Below the pieces are notes generated by a model. That model had not been told where the DNA came from, searched no databases, and was given only the letters and a program-made list of their open reading frames with translations. A program made the translations under genes and the position numbers. From an uncultured Clostridia bacterium (lineage in GTDB: Bacteria; Bacillota; Clostridia; UBA1381; UMGS1253): DNA of 64,000 nt. The stretch lies in contig CAKSHB010000004.1 in the NCBI GenBank assembly GCA_934456295.1, positions 9,906-73,905 of the forward strand, given 5' to 3'. The first letter of the stretch is position 1. Each line of letters begins with the position of its first letter. Positions 26,348-35,528 of the stretch are shown here, in pieces.

Positions 26348-27316
26348 TTATTTTCCTGCCATCTTCATCATAAGCGAGAAGGTAATCTCATCCGAACCTG
26401 GCAACCACTCATGACCGAAATCGGGATAAATTATAACATTCTTTTTGCATGTCATTTTATTATATGCCGCAAACTGTGTTGACGGCGGACACGTCGTATC
26501 CATCATGCCCGTAAACATCGTAACATCGCCCTTTATACGCGGTACGAGGTACTGTATATCTATGTAGCCGAGCTTTGTGAATATTTCGTTTTCACGCTCA
26601 TGGCGCGGGTCAAAATGGCGGAAATACTCTTTCAGCTCAATATATGCATCAACTGCCAAATCCATCTCCCATGTACGTCTGTAATCCGACAAAAACGGAT
26701 ATGACGGCGCCGCACATTTTATTCTCGGCTCAAGCGATGCACACGCAAGCGTAAGACCTCCGCCCTGGCTTCCGCCGAATGCGCCGACACGCGTTTCGTC
26801 GATATCGTCCATATCCATCGCAATTTTTGCGAGCTGAGCCGTGTCAAGGAATATATCTCTGAACAAAAGCTTTGACGGGTCATCATTATCAAGACCGCGG
26901 ATAATATGTCCGCGATACGTATTTCCGACTACGCCGCCGACATCTTCCGATTTACCGCCCTGACCGCGGCAGTCAAGCGCAAATACGCAAAAGCCTGCCA
27001 TAACATAGCCCAAAAGGCTCACCCATGAGGGCGATGAACCCGTATATCCGTGGAAAACCAGCACCGCAGGCATTTTGCCTTCGGCTTTTTCGGGCTTTAA
27101 GTATTTTGCATAAACTCTTGCCCCATGTACACCCGTAAAATACATATCGTAACATTTTGCGCCCGGAGCCTGAAAATCAGCCTCTTTTATATCAAGCTGC
27201 GGGTCTGTGCCGCGCATTTCCTCAAGCGATTTATTCCAAAACTCATCAAAATCCGCAGGTTTTGGATTTATGCCCATATACTCGCGCAGCTCTTCAATCG
27301 GTTTGTCAACTAACAT
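26348..27316 (-). CDS. Acetyl xylan esterase / cephalosporin-C deacetylase family (CE7)
   Basis: A cytoplasmic alpha/beta-hydrolase of 322 residues that probably removes acetyl groups from imported oligosaccharides. CE7 hallmarks are FALDCRGQGGKSED, the nucleophile elbow GAFGGSQGGGLTLACASL (Ser), an Asp in FTGMMDTTCPPSTQFAAYN and the catalytic His in FGHEWLPG. There is no signal peptide. The ATG at 27316 is preferred over a GTG at 27325, which sits one base from the AAGGA motif. It follows aspS by 27 nt, though the two are not functionally related. Confidence 0.92.
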   Translation of the reverse strand: MLVDKPIEELREYMGINPKPADFDEFWNKSLEEMRGTDPQLDIKEADFQAPGAKCYDMYFTGVHGARVYAKYLKPEKAEGKMPAVLVFHGYTGSSPSWVSLLGYVMAGFCVFALDCRGQGGKSEDVGGVVGNTYRGHIIRGLDNDDPSKLLFRDIFLDTAQLAKIAMDMDDIDETRVGAFGGSQGGGLTLACASLEPRIKCAAPSYPFLSDYRRTWEMDLAVDAYIELKEYFRHFDPRHERENEIFTKLGYIDIQYLVPRIKGDVTMFTGMMDTTCPPSTQFAAYNKMTCKKNVIIYPDFGHEWLPGSDEITFSLMMKMAGK

Positions 27317-27343
27317 TTTATACACATCCTTAAAATAAATATT

Positions 27344-29092
27344 TTATCTTATTTTAATATGAACCTCTCTGAGCTGCTGTTCCGTAACTTCATTCGGCGC
27401 ACCCAAAAGCAAATCCTGTGCCGTTCCCGACATCGGGAATGCAATTATCTCACGTATTGAACTTTCGCCCGTCAGAAGCATTACCATTCTGTCAATTCCG
27501 GGAGCCATGCCGGCATGCGGCGGCGCTCCGTAGTGGAACGCATTATACAGCGCGGTGAACTTTTCTTTTATTGTTTCTTCGTTATATCCTGCAATTTCAA
27601 ACGCTTTAAGCATAATCTTCGGGTCATGGTTTCTCACAGCGCCGCTCGAAAGCTCTACGCCGTTTACTACGATATCATACTGATATGCCAGTATGTCGAG
27701 CGGATCTTTATTCAAAAGCGCGTCCATACCGCCCTGCGGCATAGAAAACGGGTTATGTGTAAAGCCGATTTCGCCCGTTTCTTCATCGCGCTCATACATC
27801 GGGAAATCAACGATAAAGCAGAATTTAAACTCATCTTCCTTTATAAGCTTCATTCTGTTCGCAAGCTCTGTACGTATCTGCCCCGCCATCGTTTCAACAA
27901 CGCCTGCTTTGTCGGAAATAAAGAACAAAACATCTCCGCCCTTTAATGCCGACTTTTCGATAAGCTCCTTTTTCTCATTATCGGGCAAAAATTTCGCAAT
28001 CGGACCCGTAAGGTTAAATTCATCGTCACACTTTACATAGCCGAGACCCTTCATGCCGATTGACATGGCAAATTTGAGCATATTTTCAAAGAAGCTCTTC
28101 GGCTGACCGGCGCCGCCGACCAGATTTATCGCACGCACAATCGCTCCCTTAAACGGCGCAAAATCGGCACGCGCAAATATATCGGAAACATCGATTATTT
28201 CAAGCGGATTGCGCAAATCGGGCTTGTCCGTTCCGTATTTGAGCATTGCCTCTTTGTAAGGTATTCTCACAAAAGGCGCTTTGTCAACCTTTAAATCGGA
28301 GAATTTTTCAAATGTTGATGAAAGAACGTCCTCTGCCACGGCAAAAACGTCCTCCTGACTTGCAAACGCCATCTCAAAGTCAAGCTGATAGAACTCGCCC
28401 GGCGAACGGTCGGCACGCGCGTCCTCATCTCTGAAACACGGTGCAACCTGATAATAACGGTCAAATCCCGACACCATCAAAAGTTGTTTGAAAATCTGAG
28501 GCGCCTGCGGCAATGCGTAAAATTTGCCCTTATATTTTCTGCTGGGCACTAAAAAATCACGCGCGCCTTCGGGCGATGACGCCGAAAGTATGGGCGTCTG
28601 AATTTCGAGAAATCCGTGCTCCGTCATCTTCTCGCGCAGATACGATATAATCTGTGAACGCTTTATAATATTTGAGCGGACTTTCTCATTTCTCAGGTCA
28701 AGGAAACGGTATTTAAGTCTTACTTCTTCCTTTGTTTCCGTAGAAGTTGCAACCTCAAACGGAAGCGGATTGTAAACCGAACCGAGAATTTCTATCTTTG
28801 CGTCGGTAATCTCAATTTTACCCGTTGAAATCTTTTCGTTTATTGTTTCTTCATCTCTTTTTGAAACATTTCCGCATACGCTTATAACGGTTTCCTTTGA
28901 GAGTTTGTGAAGAATTGTATCGTCCTTTACGACAATCTGCGTTATGCCGTAACCGTCACGCAAATCAAGAAAAATTACTCCGCCGTGGTCGCGTATGTTG
29001 AAAACCCATCCGCACAAAGTCACCTTCCGCCCTATGCTGCTTTCATCAAGCTCACCGCAGGTGTGCGTTCTCAGCTTTGTTGAAAAATCCAT
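27344..29092 (-). CDS. aspS: Aspartyl-tRNA synthetase
   Basis: A class II synthetase of 582 residues with the bacterial layout: an N-terminal OB-fold anticodon domain (GRKVTLCGWVFNIRDHGGVIFLDLRD), the catalytic core with SPEGARDFLVPSR and APQIFKQLLMVSGFDRYYQ, the GAD insert, and motif 3 APGIDRMVMLLTGESSIREIIAFP. The chosen ATG lies 8 nt after CGGAGG; upstream in-frame starts (29134, 29098) lack spacing or conservation. It is the first gene of a unit with the CE7 esterase. Confidence 0.96.
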   Translation of the reverse strand: MDFSTKLRTHTCGELDESSIGRKVTLCGWVFNIRDHGGVIFLDLRDGYGITQIVVKDDTILHKLSKETVISVCGNVSKRDEETINEKISTGKIEITDAKIEILGSVYNPLPFEVATSTETKEEVRLKYRFLDLRNEKVRSNIIKRSQIISYLREKMTEHGFLEIQTPILSASSPEGARDFLVPSRKYKGKFYALPQAPQIFKQLLMVSGFDRYYQVAPCFRDEDARADRSPGEFYQLDFEMAFASQEDVFAVAEDVLSSTFEKFSDLKVDKAPFVRIPYKEAMLKYGTDKPDLRNPLEIIDVSDIFARADFAPFKGAIVRAINLVGGAGQPKSFFENMLKFAMSIGMKGLGYVKCDDEFNLTGPIAKFLPDNEKKELIEKSALKGGDVLFFISDKAGVVETMAGQIRTELANRMKLIKEDEFKFCFIVDFPMYERDEETGEIGFTHNPFSMPQGGMDALLNKDPLDILAYQYDIVVNGVELSSGAVRNHDPKIMLKAFEIAGYNEETIKEKFTALYNAFHYGAPPHAGMAPGIDRMVMLLTGESSIREIIAFPMSGTAQDLLLGAPNEVTEQQLREVHIKIR

Positions 29093-29333
29093 TTCCATAA
29101 CCTCCGAAATCTGTCTTTTTACATTATCGCTCACTTTTTAAAATTTTTTCTTTTAAAATATAATCAGATAAAACATAAACAGAATAATTTTTAAATATAC
29201 CCATTTTTATTACATTATATACTATCTTTAAATTATACTGTTTTTTCTATATATTGTCAAGCATAATAACGTTTTAAAAATGCAAATATTTTAAGGTTTT
29301 ATCACAAATCAAACACCGGCTTATACAAATTCA

Positions 29334-30596
29334 TTACAGCATATCAATTTTTTTAATGCGGTTAAATATATACATAACACACGAAATCAAAACCGGCAGA
29401 CAGCATACCGCCAAAAGCAATATAAACACGCCGTTCCAGCCAAAGCTGTCGGCGGCATGTCCGAGTCCGTATGAGCTGATTGTACTGCCCGCATAACAGC
29501 AGCCGTTTAATATTCCTGCCAGAAGTCCCGAATTTATTTTATCGCGCGTATATATCGGAACTCTATTTGTTATTATGTTATTTACGCCATACATAAACAG
29601 CGAAATCAGTCCGAACAATAAAAGAATAATTTGCCAATACGGTGTTTTTATAAACAAAATTACAATAACGATACAAACTGCCGCAATTGTGCACCATATG
29701 CACAAAAGAAAAATAAACGATTTTATTTTCTTTTCCGCCGCCGCATTCATCACAGCAGCAAAACAGCCCAGCACAGGCAAAAACAGCGTCAAAAAAATCG
29801 ATAAGCTGCCCGGCAGGTTAAAATTCTCTTTGAGTATCGCCGGTACCCATGTTGTAAGTCCGTCTTTTACAAGATTGTTTGCCACGGCAAAAATCCCGAT
29901 AACCACAATCATAATAACAAAAGAAACACATACCTTATTTTTGCTGTCATGCGGTTTTTTTGTATCGGCTGCTTTGTTTTCGTCTTGTATACCTTCGCCG
30001 CGGAAAGCCCTTTTGTATAATAAAAACCATATTGCGGCAACAGCCGTCATAACTGCCGCTCCGAGCAAAAACGAATAAGAATAGCTGTCAAAAACCGAAA
30101 ATATTGCACTTGCGCCGTATGTAATAAATGTTCCCGCTGTAGCAGTTGTGCTCATGGCAACTATTGATTTTGATAAATCTTCTGCTTTTAAATTTTCGGA
30201 TATAACACAAATTAAAATCGGCCAAAGAGTTGATTGCAGCGCACCGTTAACAAGCCACATATATTTGATACAGTAAAACGGAACCCCGAAGAATACGGCA
30301 AGATTTAAAATTGATGACATAATCAGTGAAAAAGTAATTATAAATCTTTTGTTATAATATTTACAGAGCAATCCGTTCACAATCTGACCGACTCCGTATG
30401 CAAAAAAGAAAAACGTTGTCACAAGTCCGGCATCTGCATGATTTATGCCAAAAGCCTCCATAATCGGAGTTATATTTGAATTATAGCTGTATCTTCCCAT
30501 ATATGCGGCAGTATATACAAGCCAGCACAAAACAATGGGCAGCCATGCTGTCTTTCGGCGCAAACCATTTCCTTCAGGAACCACTTTTTTTTCCAT
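29334..30596 (-). CDS. MFS transporter, GlpT/UhpC-like
   Basis: A 420-residue transporter with about twelve helices. The N-terminal part, AAYMGRYSYNSNITPIMEAFG followed by GLVTTFFFFAYGVGQIVNGLLCKYYNKR in outline, resembles the organophosphate:phosphate antiporter group (GlpT, UhpT, UhpC), which import sugar phosphates or glycerol phosphate. I cannot confirm the paired substrate arginines of that group, so the substrate is uncertain. GAGGGG precedes the ATG. The 240 bp between it and aspS hold nothing recognisable. It is divergent from the his operon. Confidence 0.78.
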   Translation of the reverse strand: MEKKVVPEGNGLRRKTAWLPIVLCWLVYTAAYMGRYSYNSNITPIMEAFGINHADAGLVTTFFFFAYGVGQIVNGLLCKYYNKRFIITFSLIMSSILNLAVFFGVPFYCIKYMWLVNGALQSTLWPILICVISENLKAEDLSKSIVAMSTTATAGTFITYGASAIFSVFDSYSYSFLLGAAVMTAVAAIWFLLYKRAFRGEGIQDENKAADTKKPHDSKNKVCVSFVIMIVVIGIFAVANNLVKDGLTTWVPAILKENFNLPGSLSIFLTLFLPVLGCFAAVMNAAAEKKIKSFIFLLCIWCTIAAVCIVIVILFIKTPYWQIILLLFGLISLFMYGVNNIITNRVPIYTRDKINSGLLAGILNGCCYAGSTISSYGLGHAADSFGWNGVFILLLAVCCLPVLISCVMYIFNRIKKIDML

Positions 30597-30708
30597 AATA
30601 CAACCCCTCTTATTAAAATAACCGAAACAAATTATCTGATTACCTTAGTATAATACTACTTTTATTGCAACTGTGTCAACATAAATATCAAAAATGCAGA
30701 TAATTTTC

Positions 30709-30737
30709 TTGACATGCGGATCATAAGGCGTTATAAT
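30709..30737 (+). promoter_or_regulatory. Consensus sigma-A promoter of the his operon
   Basis: TTGACA (30709-30714), exactly 17 nt, TATAAT (30732-30737): a perfect match. It stands about 105 bp before hisZ. The leader contains a hairpin ATGCCGT (30794-30800)/ACGGCAT (30815-30821) of unknown role. Confidence 0.9.
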
Positions 30738-30842
30738 ATCTTTAGTACTTTACTGTGATAAAGATGTAAATTATAATAAAAATATTATCCGGCATGCCGT
30801 TTTAAAATTTTTTCACGGCATCCGACAGAACGGAGGCTTTTT

Positions 30843-32093
30843 ATGCTTAATCTGAAATATCATACGCCCGAGGGTGTAACCGACTGTCTGCCCGACGAAT
30901 ACAGCATAAAACATTCGACCGAAAGAAAGATTGAAGATACGTTTTTTTCATACGGCTACAAAGGCATACAGACACCGGCATTTGAGTATATAAACATATA
31001 TTCCGACAGTACGGGCGATGTATCGGCACAAAAGCTCTATAAGTTTTTTGACCCTCAGGGGCGCACACTTGCTCTGCGCGGAGATATAACGACATCGATT
31101 GCGCGCGTCATGGGCACAAAATACAATCCCCCTCTGCCGGCAAGACTTTGCTATGTTGCCGACGCATTCCGCTACAACGGCTCCGCCTCCGCAAACAGCT
31201 CCGAATTTACACAGGCAGGAATTGAGCTTATCGGCGACAACTCGTGCGAGGCAGATGCAGAAGCGGTAATTGTGACAATAAACGCACTTTTAAACGCCGG
31301 ACTTGATGAATTTCAGATTGATATGGGGCAGGTTGAATTTTTCAAAGGGCTTGCCGAACAAATCGGACTTTGCGGCGAAGATTATGAAAAAATATGCACA
31401 ATGATTGATTTCAAAGATTCATTTTCGATAGAACAGGCTGTAAAAAAATACAGCGCCGACGAAGAGATAAAAAAGCTTTTGTGCCGTATGCCGTATCTTT
31501 TCGGCGATGCCGATGTAATTGATGAGGCTTTTGTGCCGAATTTAAATAACCGCTCATCAAAGGCGCTCGAAAATCTGAAAGAGGTTTACGAAATAATACA
31601 GTCATGCGGCTATGAAAAATATGTTTCCATAGACCTCGGCATGCTGCAAAGTATCGATTATTATACGGGCGTAATTTTCAAAGGCGTAACCTATGACGTA
31701 GGCTTTTCGGTATGCGGCGGCGGACGATATGACTCACTCATAGGCAGCTTCGGCAAAGATATGAGCGCTGTCGGAATTGCAATAAGTGTGAACCGTGTTT
31801 TAAGCGCACTCATGCGCCAGAATAAAATATCGGATAAAAACACAACAGACGCGGTAATTATGATGAAGCCCGATTACGGCAATTCATTCAAAGCCGCGGA
31901 CATACTTCGCAAAAATAAAATCAAAGCCGAAAATTTCTACGGCAGTTCTTTGGAAAAGGCGTTTTCATATGCCGCCGAACGCGGTATAAAAAATGTGGTT
32001 GAAGTATGCGGCGACAGCATAAAAATTTATAAATCCGAAAATGAATACCGCGAAGTTAAAATAAACGAAATCGGAGATGGCTTTTCAATATAA
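30843..32093 (+). CDS. hisZ: ATP phosphoribosyltransferase regulatory subunit
   Basis: A HisRS-like paralogue of 416 residues that activates and feedback-regulates short HisG in the first step of histidine synthesis. TPEGVTDCLPDEYSIKHSTERKIE and ALRGDITTSIARVMGTK match HisZ; the latter replaces the HisRS motif. LCYVADAFRYN, FTQAGIELIGD and CGGGRYDSLIGSFGKD follow. It is distinguished from HisS by length, by the altered histidine-binding motifs and by hisG directly downstream. CGGAGG lies before the ATG. Confidence 0.94.
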   Translation: MLNLKYHTPEGVTDCLPDEYSIKHSTERKIEDTFFSYGYKGIQTPAFEYINIYSDSTGDVSAQKLYKFFDPQGRTLALRGDITTSIARVMGTKYNPPLPARLCYVADAFRYNGSASANSSEFTQAGIELIGDNSCEADAEAVIVTINALLNAGLDEFQIDMGQVEFFKGLAEQIGLCGEDYEKICTMIDFKDSFSIEQAVKKYSADEEIKKLLCRMPYLFGDADVIDEAFVPNLNNRSSKALENLKEVYEIIQSCGYEKYVSIDLGMLQSIDYYTGVIFKGVTYDVGFSVCGGGRYDSLIGSFGKDMSAVGIAISVNRVLSALMRQNKISDKNTTDAVIMMKPDYGNSFKAADILRKNKIKAENFYGSSLEKAFSYAAERGIKNVVEVCGDSIKIYKSENEYREVKINEIGDGFSI

Positions 32094-32171
32094 AACCGCT
32101 TTCATATAAGCCTTACGAAAAAATTTAAAGCGCCTCCAAAATTTTTATCTCAGACGAAACGTCTTGTGCAC

Positions 32172-32219
32172 AAAAATCTTCTTTATCTATATACTGCATA
32201 CTGCGCAAAAGAAGATTTT
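32172..32219 (+). repeat. Inverted repeat in the hisZ-hisG gap
   Basis: AAAATCTTCTTT and AAAGAAGATTTT can form a 12-bp stem with a loop of about 24 nt, followed by ATTTTATT. It lies in the 174-nt spacer and could be an internal attenuator or processing site; this is speculative. Confidence 0.4.
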
Positions 32220-32267
32220 ATTTTATTACTGTTTTTGCCGAAGCGCAGCGGCGGAATGGAGTTTTTT

Positions 32268-32915
32268 ATGAAATACCTTACAATAGCGCTTGCAAAAGGC
32301 AGGCTTGCCGAAATTTCAATGGATTTATTTATGCAGATAGGGCTTGACTGCTCCGAAATGAAGAAAAAAAGCAGAAAGCTTATTTTTACCGATGAAAAAA
32401 ATAAGGTTAAGTTTATTCTGGTAAAAGCCTCCGATGTGCCGACATATGTTGAATACGGCGCCGCAGATATAGGAATTGTCGGAAAAGATACACTGCTTGA
32501 AGAAGGCAGAAACTTATACGAAATGATAAATCTCGGCGTAGGCAAATGCCGCATGTGCGTATGCGGTCCCGAGGAGATGCGCGGCAAGCTTGAAACGGTA
32601 AATAACCTGCGTGTTGCCTCAAAATTCACAAACATTGCCGGAAATTATTTTTTCCGCGATAAGGGCAGAACAGTTGAAATAATAAAGCTTCACGGTTCTG
32701 TTGAGCTTGCTCCGCTCGTCGGTCTTTCCGAGGTTATAGTCGATATAGTCGAATCGGGGAAAACGCTTGAAGAAAACGGACTGTGCGTTCTTGAAACAAT
32801 ATGCGATATATCCGCACGCTTTGTCGTAAACCGTGTCAGCATGAAAATGGAGCGCGGGCGCATACTTGATATTGTGTCAAAAATGCGCGGTGTTCTTGCA
32901 AATACCGAGGCATAA
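32268..32915 (+). CDS. hisG: ATP phosphoribosyltransferase, short form
   Basis: Catalyses the first committed step of histidine synthesis (ATP plus PRPP). The 215-residue length marks the short form, which needs HisZ, encoded just upstream. [35 protein letters not shown] and the PRPP loop region [16 protein letters not shown] are typical. The start at 32268 sits 6 nt after GGAG. The in-frame ATG at 32256 would overlap that site and add four poor residues. Confidence 0.96.
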   Translation: MKYLTIALAKGRLAEISMDLFMQIGLDCSEMKKKSRKLIFTDEKNKVKFILVKASDVPTYVEYGAADIGIVGKDTLLEEGRNLYEMINLGVGKCRMCVCGPEEMRGKLETVNNLRVASKFTNIAGNYFFRDKGRTVEIIKLHGSVELAPLVGLSEVIVDIVESGKTLEENGLCVLETICDISARFVVNRVSMKMERGRILDIVSKMRGVLANTEA

Positions 32916-32961
32916 GTTTTAATACAAAAATAATTTTAATGCAAAAGGGCTGGTTTTTAAT

Positions 32962-33687
32962 ATGAAATTATATCCTGCAATAGACATAAAAGACGGAAAA
33001 TGTGTGCGTCTTTTTAAAGGACGCTTTGATGAAGTCACAGTTTACGGCGATAACCCTGCCGAAATTGCACAAAAATGGGAAAGCGCCGGCGGAGAATTTC
33101 TGCATGTGGTTGACCTCGACGGAGCGCTTGCCGGAGAAAGTGTCAGCGGCAAAGCCATAAAAAGCATATGCGAAAGTGTAAATATTCCCGTTCAGACAGG
33201 CGGAGGAATAAGAAGTTTAAACGATATCGAAAAACGCTTGTCATGGGGCATAAATCGTGTTATACTGGGTACAGCGGCAGCAGATAACCCCAATTTTGTA
33301 AGCAGCGCAATAAAAACCTTCGGCGCAGACAAAATCGTTGTCGGCATCGACGCAAAGGACGGCTATGCTGCAACTCAAGGCTGGGAAAATGTGAGCAGAT
33401 ATAAGGCGGTCGATTTTGCCATAATGATGGGTGAGCGCGGTGTAAAAACAATCGTTTATACCGATATTTCAACCGACGGAACGCTCGCCGGGCCGAATGT
33501 TTCGGCTATGTGCGAAATGGCCGAGGCTGTAGGAGATATTGATATAATCGCCTCCGGCGGCATAGGCAGCCTTGATGATATTTTGTCGCTTTCAAAAAGC
33601 GGCGTCGGCGGAGTTATAGTCGGAAAAGCGCTTTATACAGGGCGCGTTGACCTCAAAGAGGCTGTTATGAAAACAAAAAATTTATAA
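32962..33687 (+). CDS. hisA: ProFAR isomerase
   Basis: A TIM-barrel enzyme of 241 residues that isomerises ProFAR to PRFAR. The N-terminus LYPAIDIKDGKCVRLFKG contains the catalytic Asp. VDLDGALAG, QTGGGIRSLNDIE, the second catalytic Asp in YTDISTDGTLAGPN and ASGGIGSLDDI follow. HisF is excluded by the starting motif. It lies between hisG and hisIE; hisH and hisF, its usual neighbours, are absent here. Confidence 0.96.
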   Translation: MKLYPAIDIKDGKCVRLFKGRFDEVTVYGDNPAEIAQKWESAGGEFLHVVDLDGALAGESVSGKAIKSICESVNIPVQTGGGIRSLNDIEKRLSWGINRVILGTAAADNPNFVSSAIKTFGADKIVVGIDAKDGYAATQGWENVSRYKAVDFAIMMGERGVKTIVYTDISTDGTLAGPNVSAMCEMAEAVGDIDIIASGGIGSLDDILSLSKSGVGGVIVGKALYTGRVDLKEAVMKTKNL

Positions 33688-33712
33688 AACATATTAAGGA
33701 CGGCGAAAGCAA

Positions 33713-34354
33713 ATGAGTTTTGTTGATGAAGTAAAATTTGATGAAAAAGGGCTTGTGCCCGCTGTTGTGCAGGATATAGATACAAACCGTGTACTCATGG
33801 TTGCATACATGAATAAAGAGTCTTTGGAGATGACTCTTAAATCAAAAAAGGCAACATTTTTCTCAAGAAGCAGACAGAAATTATGGGTAAAAGGCGAACA
33901 CTCGGGACATTTTATGAATGTAAAAGAAATATATGTCGACTGTGACGCAGATACGCTCATTTTAAAGGTAAAGCCGGACGGCAGCGCATGCCATACTGGA
34001 AATTTTTCATGCTTTTACAGAAAAGCTGACGAAAATAACGAGCTTTTTGAGGTTGAAACCGCAAACGGCGCAGACCCTGGAATTTTTTCAGATGTGTATA
34101 AAGTAATCGAGGACAGGCGCGATAATCCGAAGGAAGGCTCATACACAAACTATCTGTTTGATAAAGGGATAGATAAAATATTAAAAAAAGTCGGTGAAGA
34201 AACGGCAGAAGTTATCATCGGAGCAAAAAATGCAAGCAAAGATGAGATACAGTATGAGGTTGCCGATTTGATGTATCATCTTTCCGTAATGCTCTGCGAA
34301 CGCGGACTTGACTGGCACGATATATATGAAGAGCTGCATAAGAGATATAAATAA
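33713..34354 (+). CDS. hisIE: Bifunctional PR-AMP cyclohydrolase / PR-ATP pyrophosphatase
   Basis: A fusion of HisI (about residues 1-105) and HisE (about 120-213), performing histidine steps two and three. The HisI part has [31 protein letters not shown] and the zinc-site stretch [22 protein letters not shown] with SCF. The HisE part has [16 protein letters not shown] and [13 protein letters not shown], the MazG-like metal-binding helices. The operon is hisZ-hisG-hisA-hisIE. Confidence 0.96.
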   Translation: MSFVDEVKFDEKGLVPAVVQDIDTNRVLMVAYMNKESLEMTLKSKKATFFSRSRQKLWVKGEHSGHFMNVKEIYVDCDADTLILKVKPDGSACHTGNFSCFYRKADENNELFEVETANGADPGIFSDVYKVIEDRRDNPKEGSYTNYLFDKGIDKILKKVGEETAEVIIGAKNASKDEIQYEVADLMYHLSVMLCERGLDWHDIYEELHKRYK

Positions 34355-34392
34355 ATTATATTTTTAATAAATTTTGAAAGGAATACATACAT

Positions 34393-34839
34393 ATGACAAA
34401 AAAAATACTGAGTATCATACTTGCGGCAGTTACGGCATTTGCTCTCTTCGGCTGCAATAAAAACAATAACACCGAACCCTCGCCTTCGCCCTCACCTTCT
34501 CCGAGCACAGCGCCGGCAGTTACCGAGCCTGTAAATATAGAAAGCGAAATTGTCGGTCAGTGGGTCCCTGTTGGATATGAAAAAGAAGGGTATATGCAGT
34601 TTTACAATGACGGCAAAGCAGTAAAAGTTACAGTTTCAAGTGATGGCGAACAAAAAGTCTATGAGCAAAAATACTATCTTGCATCGGACGACACGTTTAA
34701 ACTGGTATATAAAGACGGAAAAGAGTCCGACACATACAGATTTGAGATTATAAATGACGGAAAAACTTTGAATATATATGAAACTACAAATTCTTTAAAT
34801 ATGCCGAGTGAGTTCTATAGGATAGATGATATCGAATAG
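34393..34839 (+). CDS. Small lipoprotein of unknown function
   Basis: 148 residues. A signal peptide ends in the lipobox FALFGC, with Cys21 the likely lipid anchor. A Pro-Ser repeat linker (PSPSPSPSPS) follows, and then a compact beta-rich domain with IVGQWVPVGYEKEGYMQFYNDGKA and a C-terminal FYRIDD. The domain looks like a small lipocalin-like or 'DUF' lipoprotein domain, but I cannot name the family. It follows hisIE by 38 nt and has its own terminator, so it may be cotranscribed with the his genes without being related to them. Confidence 0.75.
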   Translation: MTKKILSIILAAVTAFALFGCNKNNNTEPSPSPSPSPSTAPAVTEPVNIESEIVGQWVPVGYEKEGYMQFYNDGKAVKVTVSSDGEQKVYEQKYYLASDDTFKLVYKDGKESDTYRFEIINDGKTLNIYETTNSLNMPSEFYRIDDIE

Positions 34840-34861
34840 TAATAGTAAAAATAGTAACAGT

Positions 34862-34895
34862 AAAACGGGAGAAATTAATATCTCCCGTTTTTTAT
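34862..34895 (+). terminator. Terminator after the lipoprotein gene
   Basis: AAAACGGGAGA (34862-34872) pairs with TCTCCCGTTTT (34881-34891), followed by TTATTTTG. Confidence 0.9.
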
Positions 34896-35528
34896 TTTGT
34901 TATTATTTTGTTTAATATTTATTTTCCGTTTGTTCATACGCAGGTCACAATTATACTCTATAATAACAAACGTAACATAAAAGTCTTCTTCATATATTTC
35001 CCCTTAAAAAGTGTAAAGGCGCTGTGTAAAAAGCAGCGCTTTTATACTTTTTAATTATATTACGCAATTTTTCGGTTTTTATTGTTTGGCTGTTAAAAAT
35101 AATATTAATTTTAACTCTTGCTTAATTTATATTTTTTTGATATAATAAACAGGTAGATTTATGCATTTAAAAATATATAAAATATGGTATTTAACGTTTT
35201 TCTGTTTAATTTATACTGTATTTTTTTTACAGACAAAATATATTAATACAATATATAGTTACAAACATTACGGGATAAAAAAATTATTAATAATTAAATC
35301 ACATTTTTATCCACAGCGCAAATGTAAAAAAAGTATTGATTTTAAAGCTTTTTTTATAAAAAACATAAAAGTTATCCACAAATGTTTATAACTATGTGGA
35401 TAACTTATCAAAAATTATACTATACAACAATTTGTTTTGCAGAATTTATAATACATACGATAAATTTTATAAAAAAGCAGTATTTTTTAACTGAGAAATA
35501 ATTTTTATTAAGAAGTGGAGTTTTTTTG
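34896..35528 (+). promoter_or_regulatory. dnaA upstream region (origin part 1)
   Basis: A 630-bp AT-rich gap. It holds a GCGCTG/CAGCGC hairpin followed by a T-rich stretch (35020-35045) and three exact DnaA boxes: TTATCCACA at 35307-35315 and 35372-35380, and the inverse TGTGGATAA at 35395-35403. A 76-codon frame across the boxes is Ile/Lys/Tyr/Phe-rich and looks like chance. The boxes probably act in dnaA autoregulation and as part of a bipartite oriC. Confidence 0.85.

Noticed and set aside
35161..35391. A 76-codon frame upstream of dnaA
   Set aside because: It covers two DnaA boxes, is composed mainly of Ile, Lys, Tyr and Phe as expected from AT-rich DNA, and has only a weak AGGT before the ATG.
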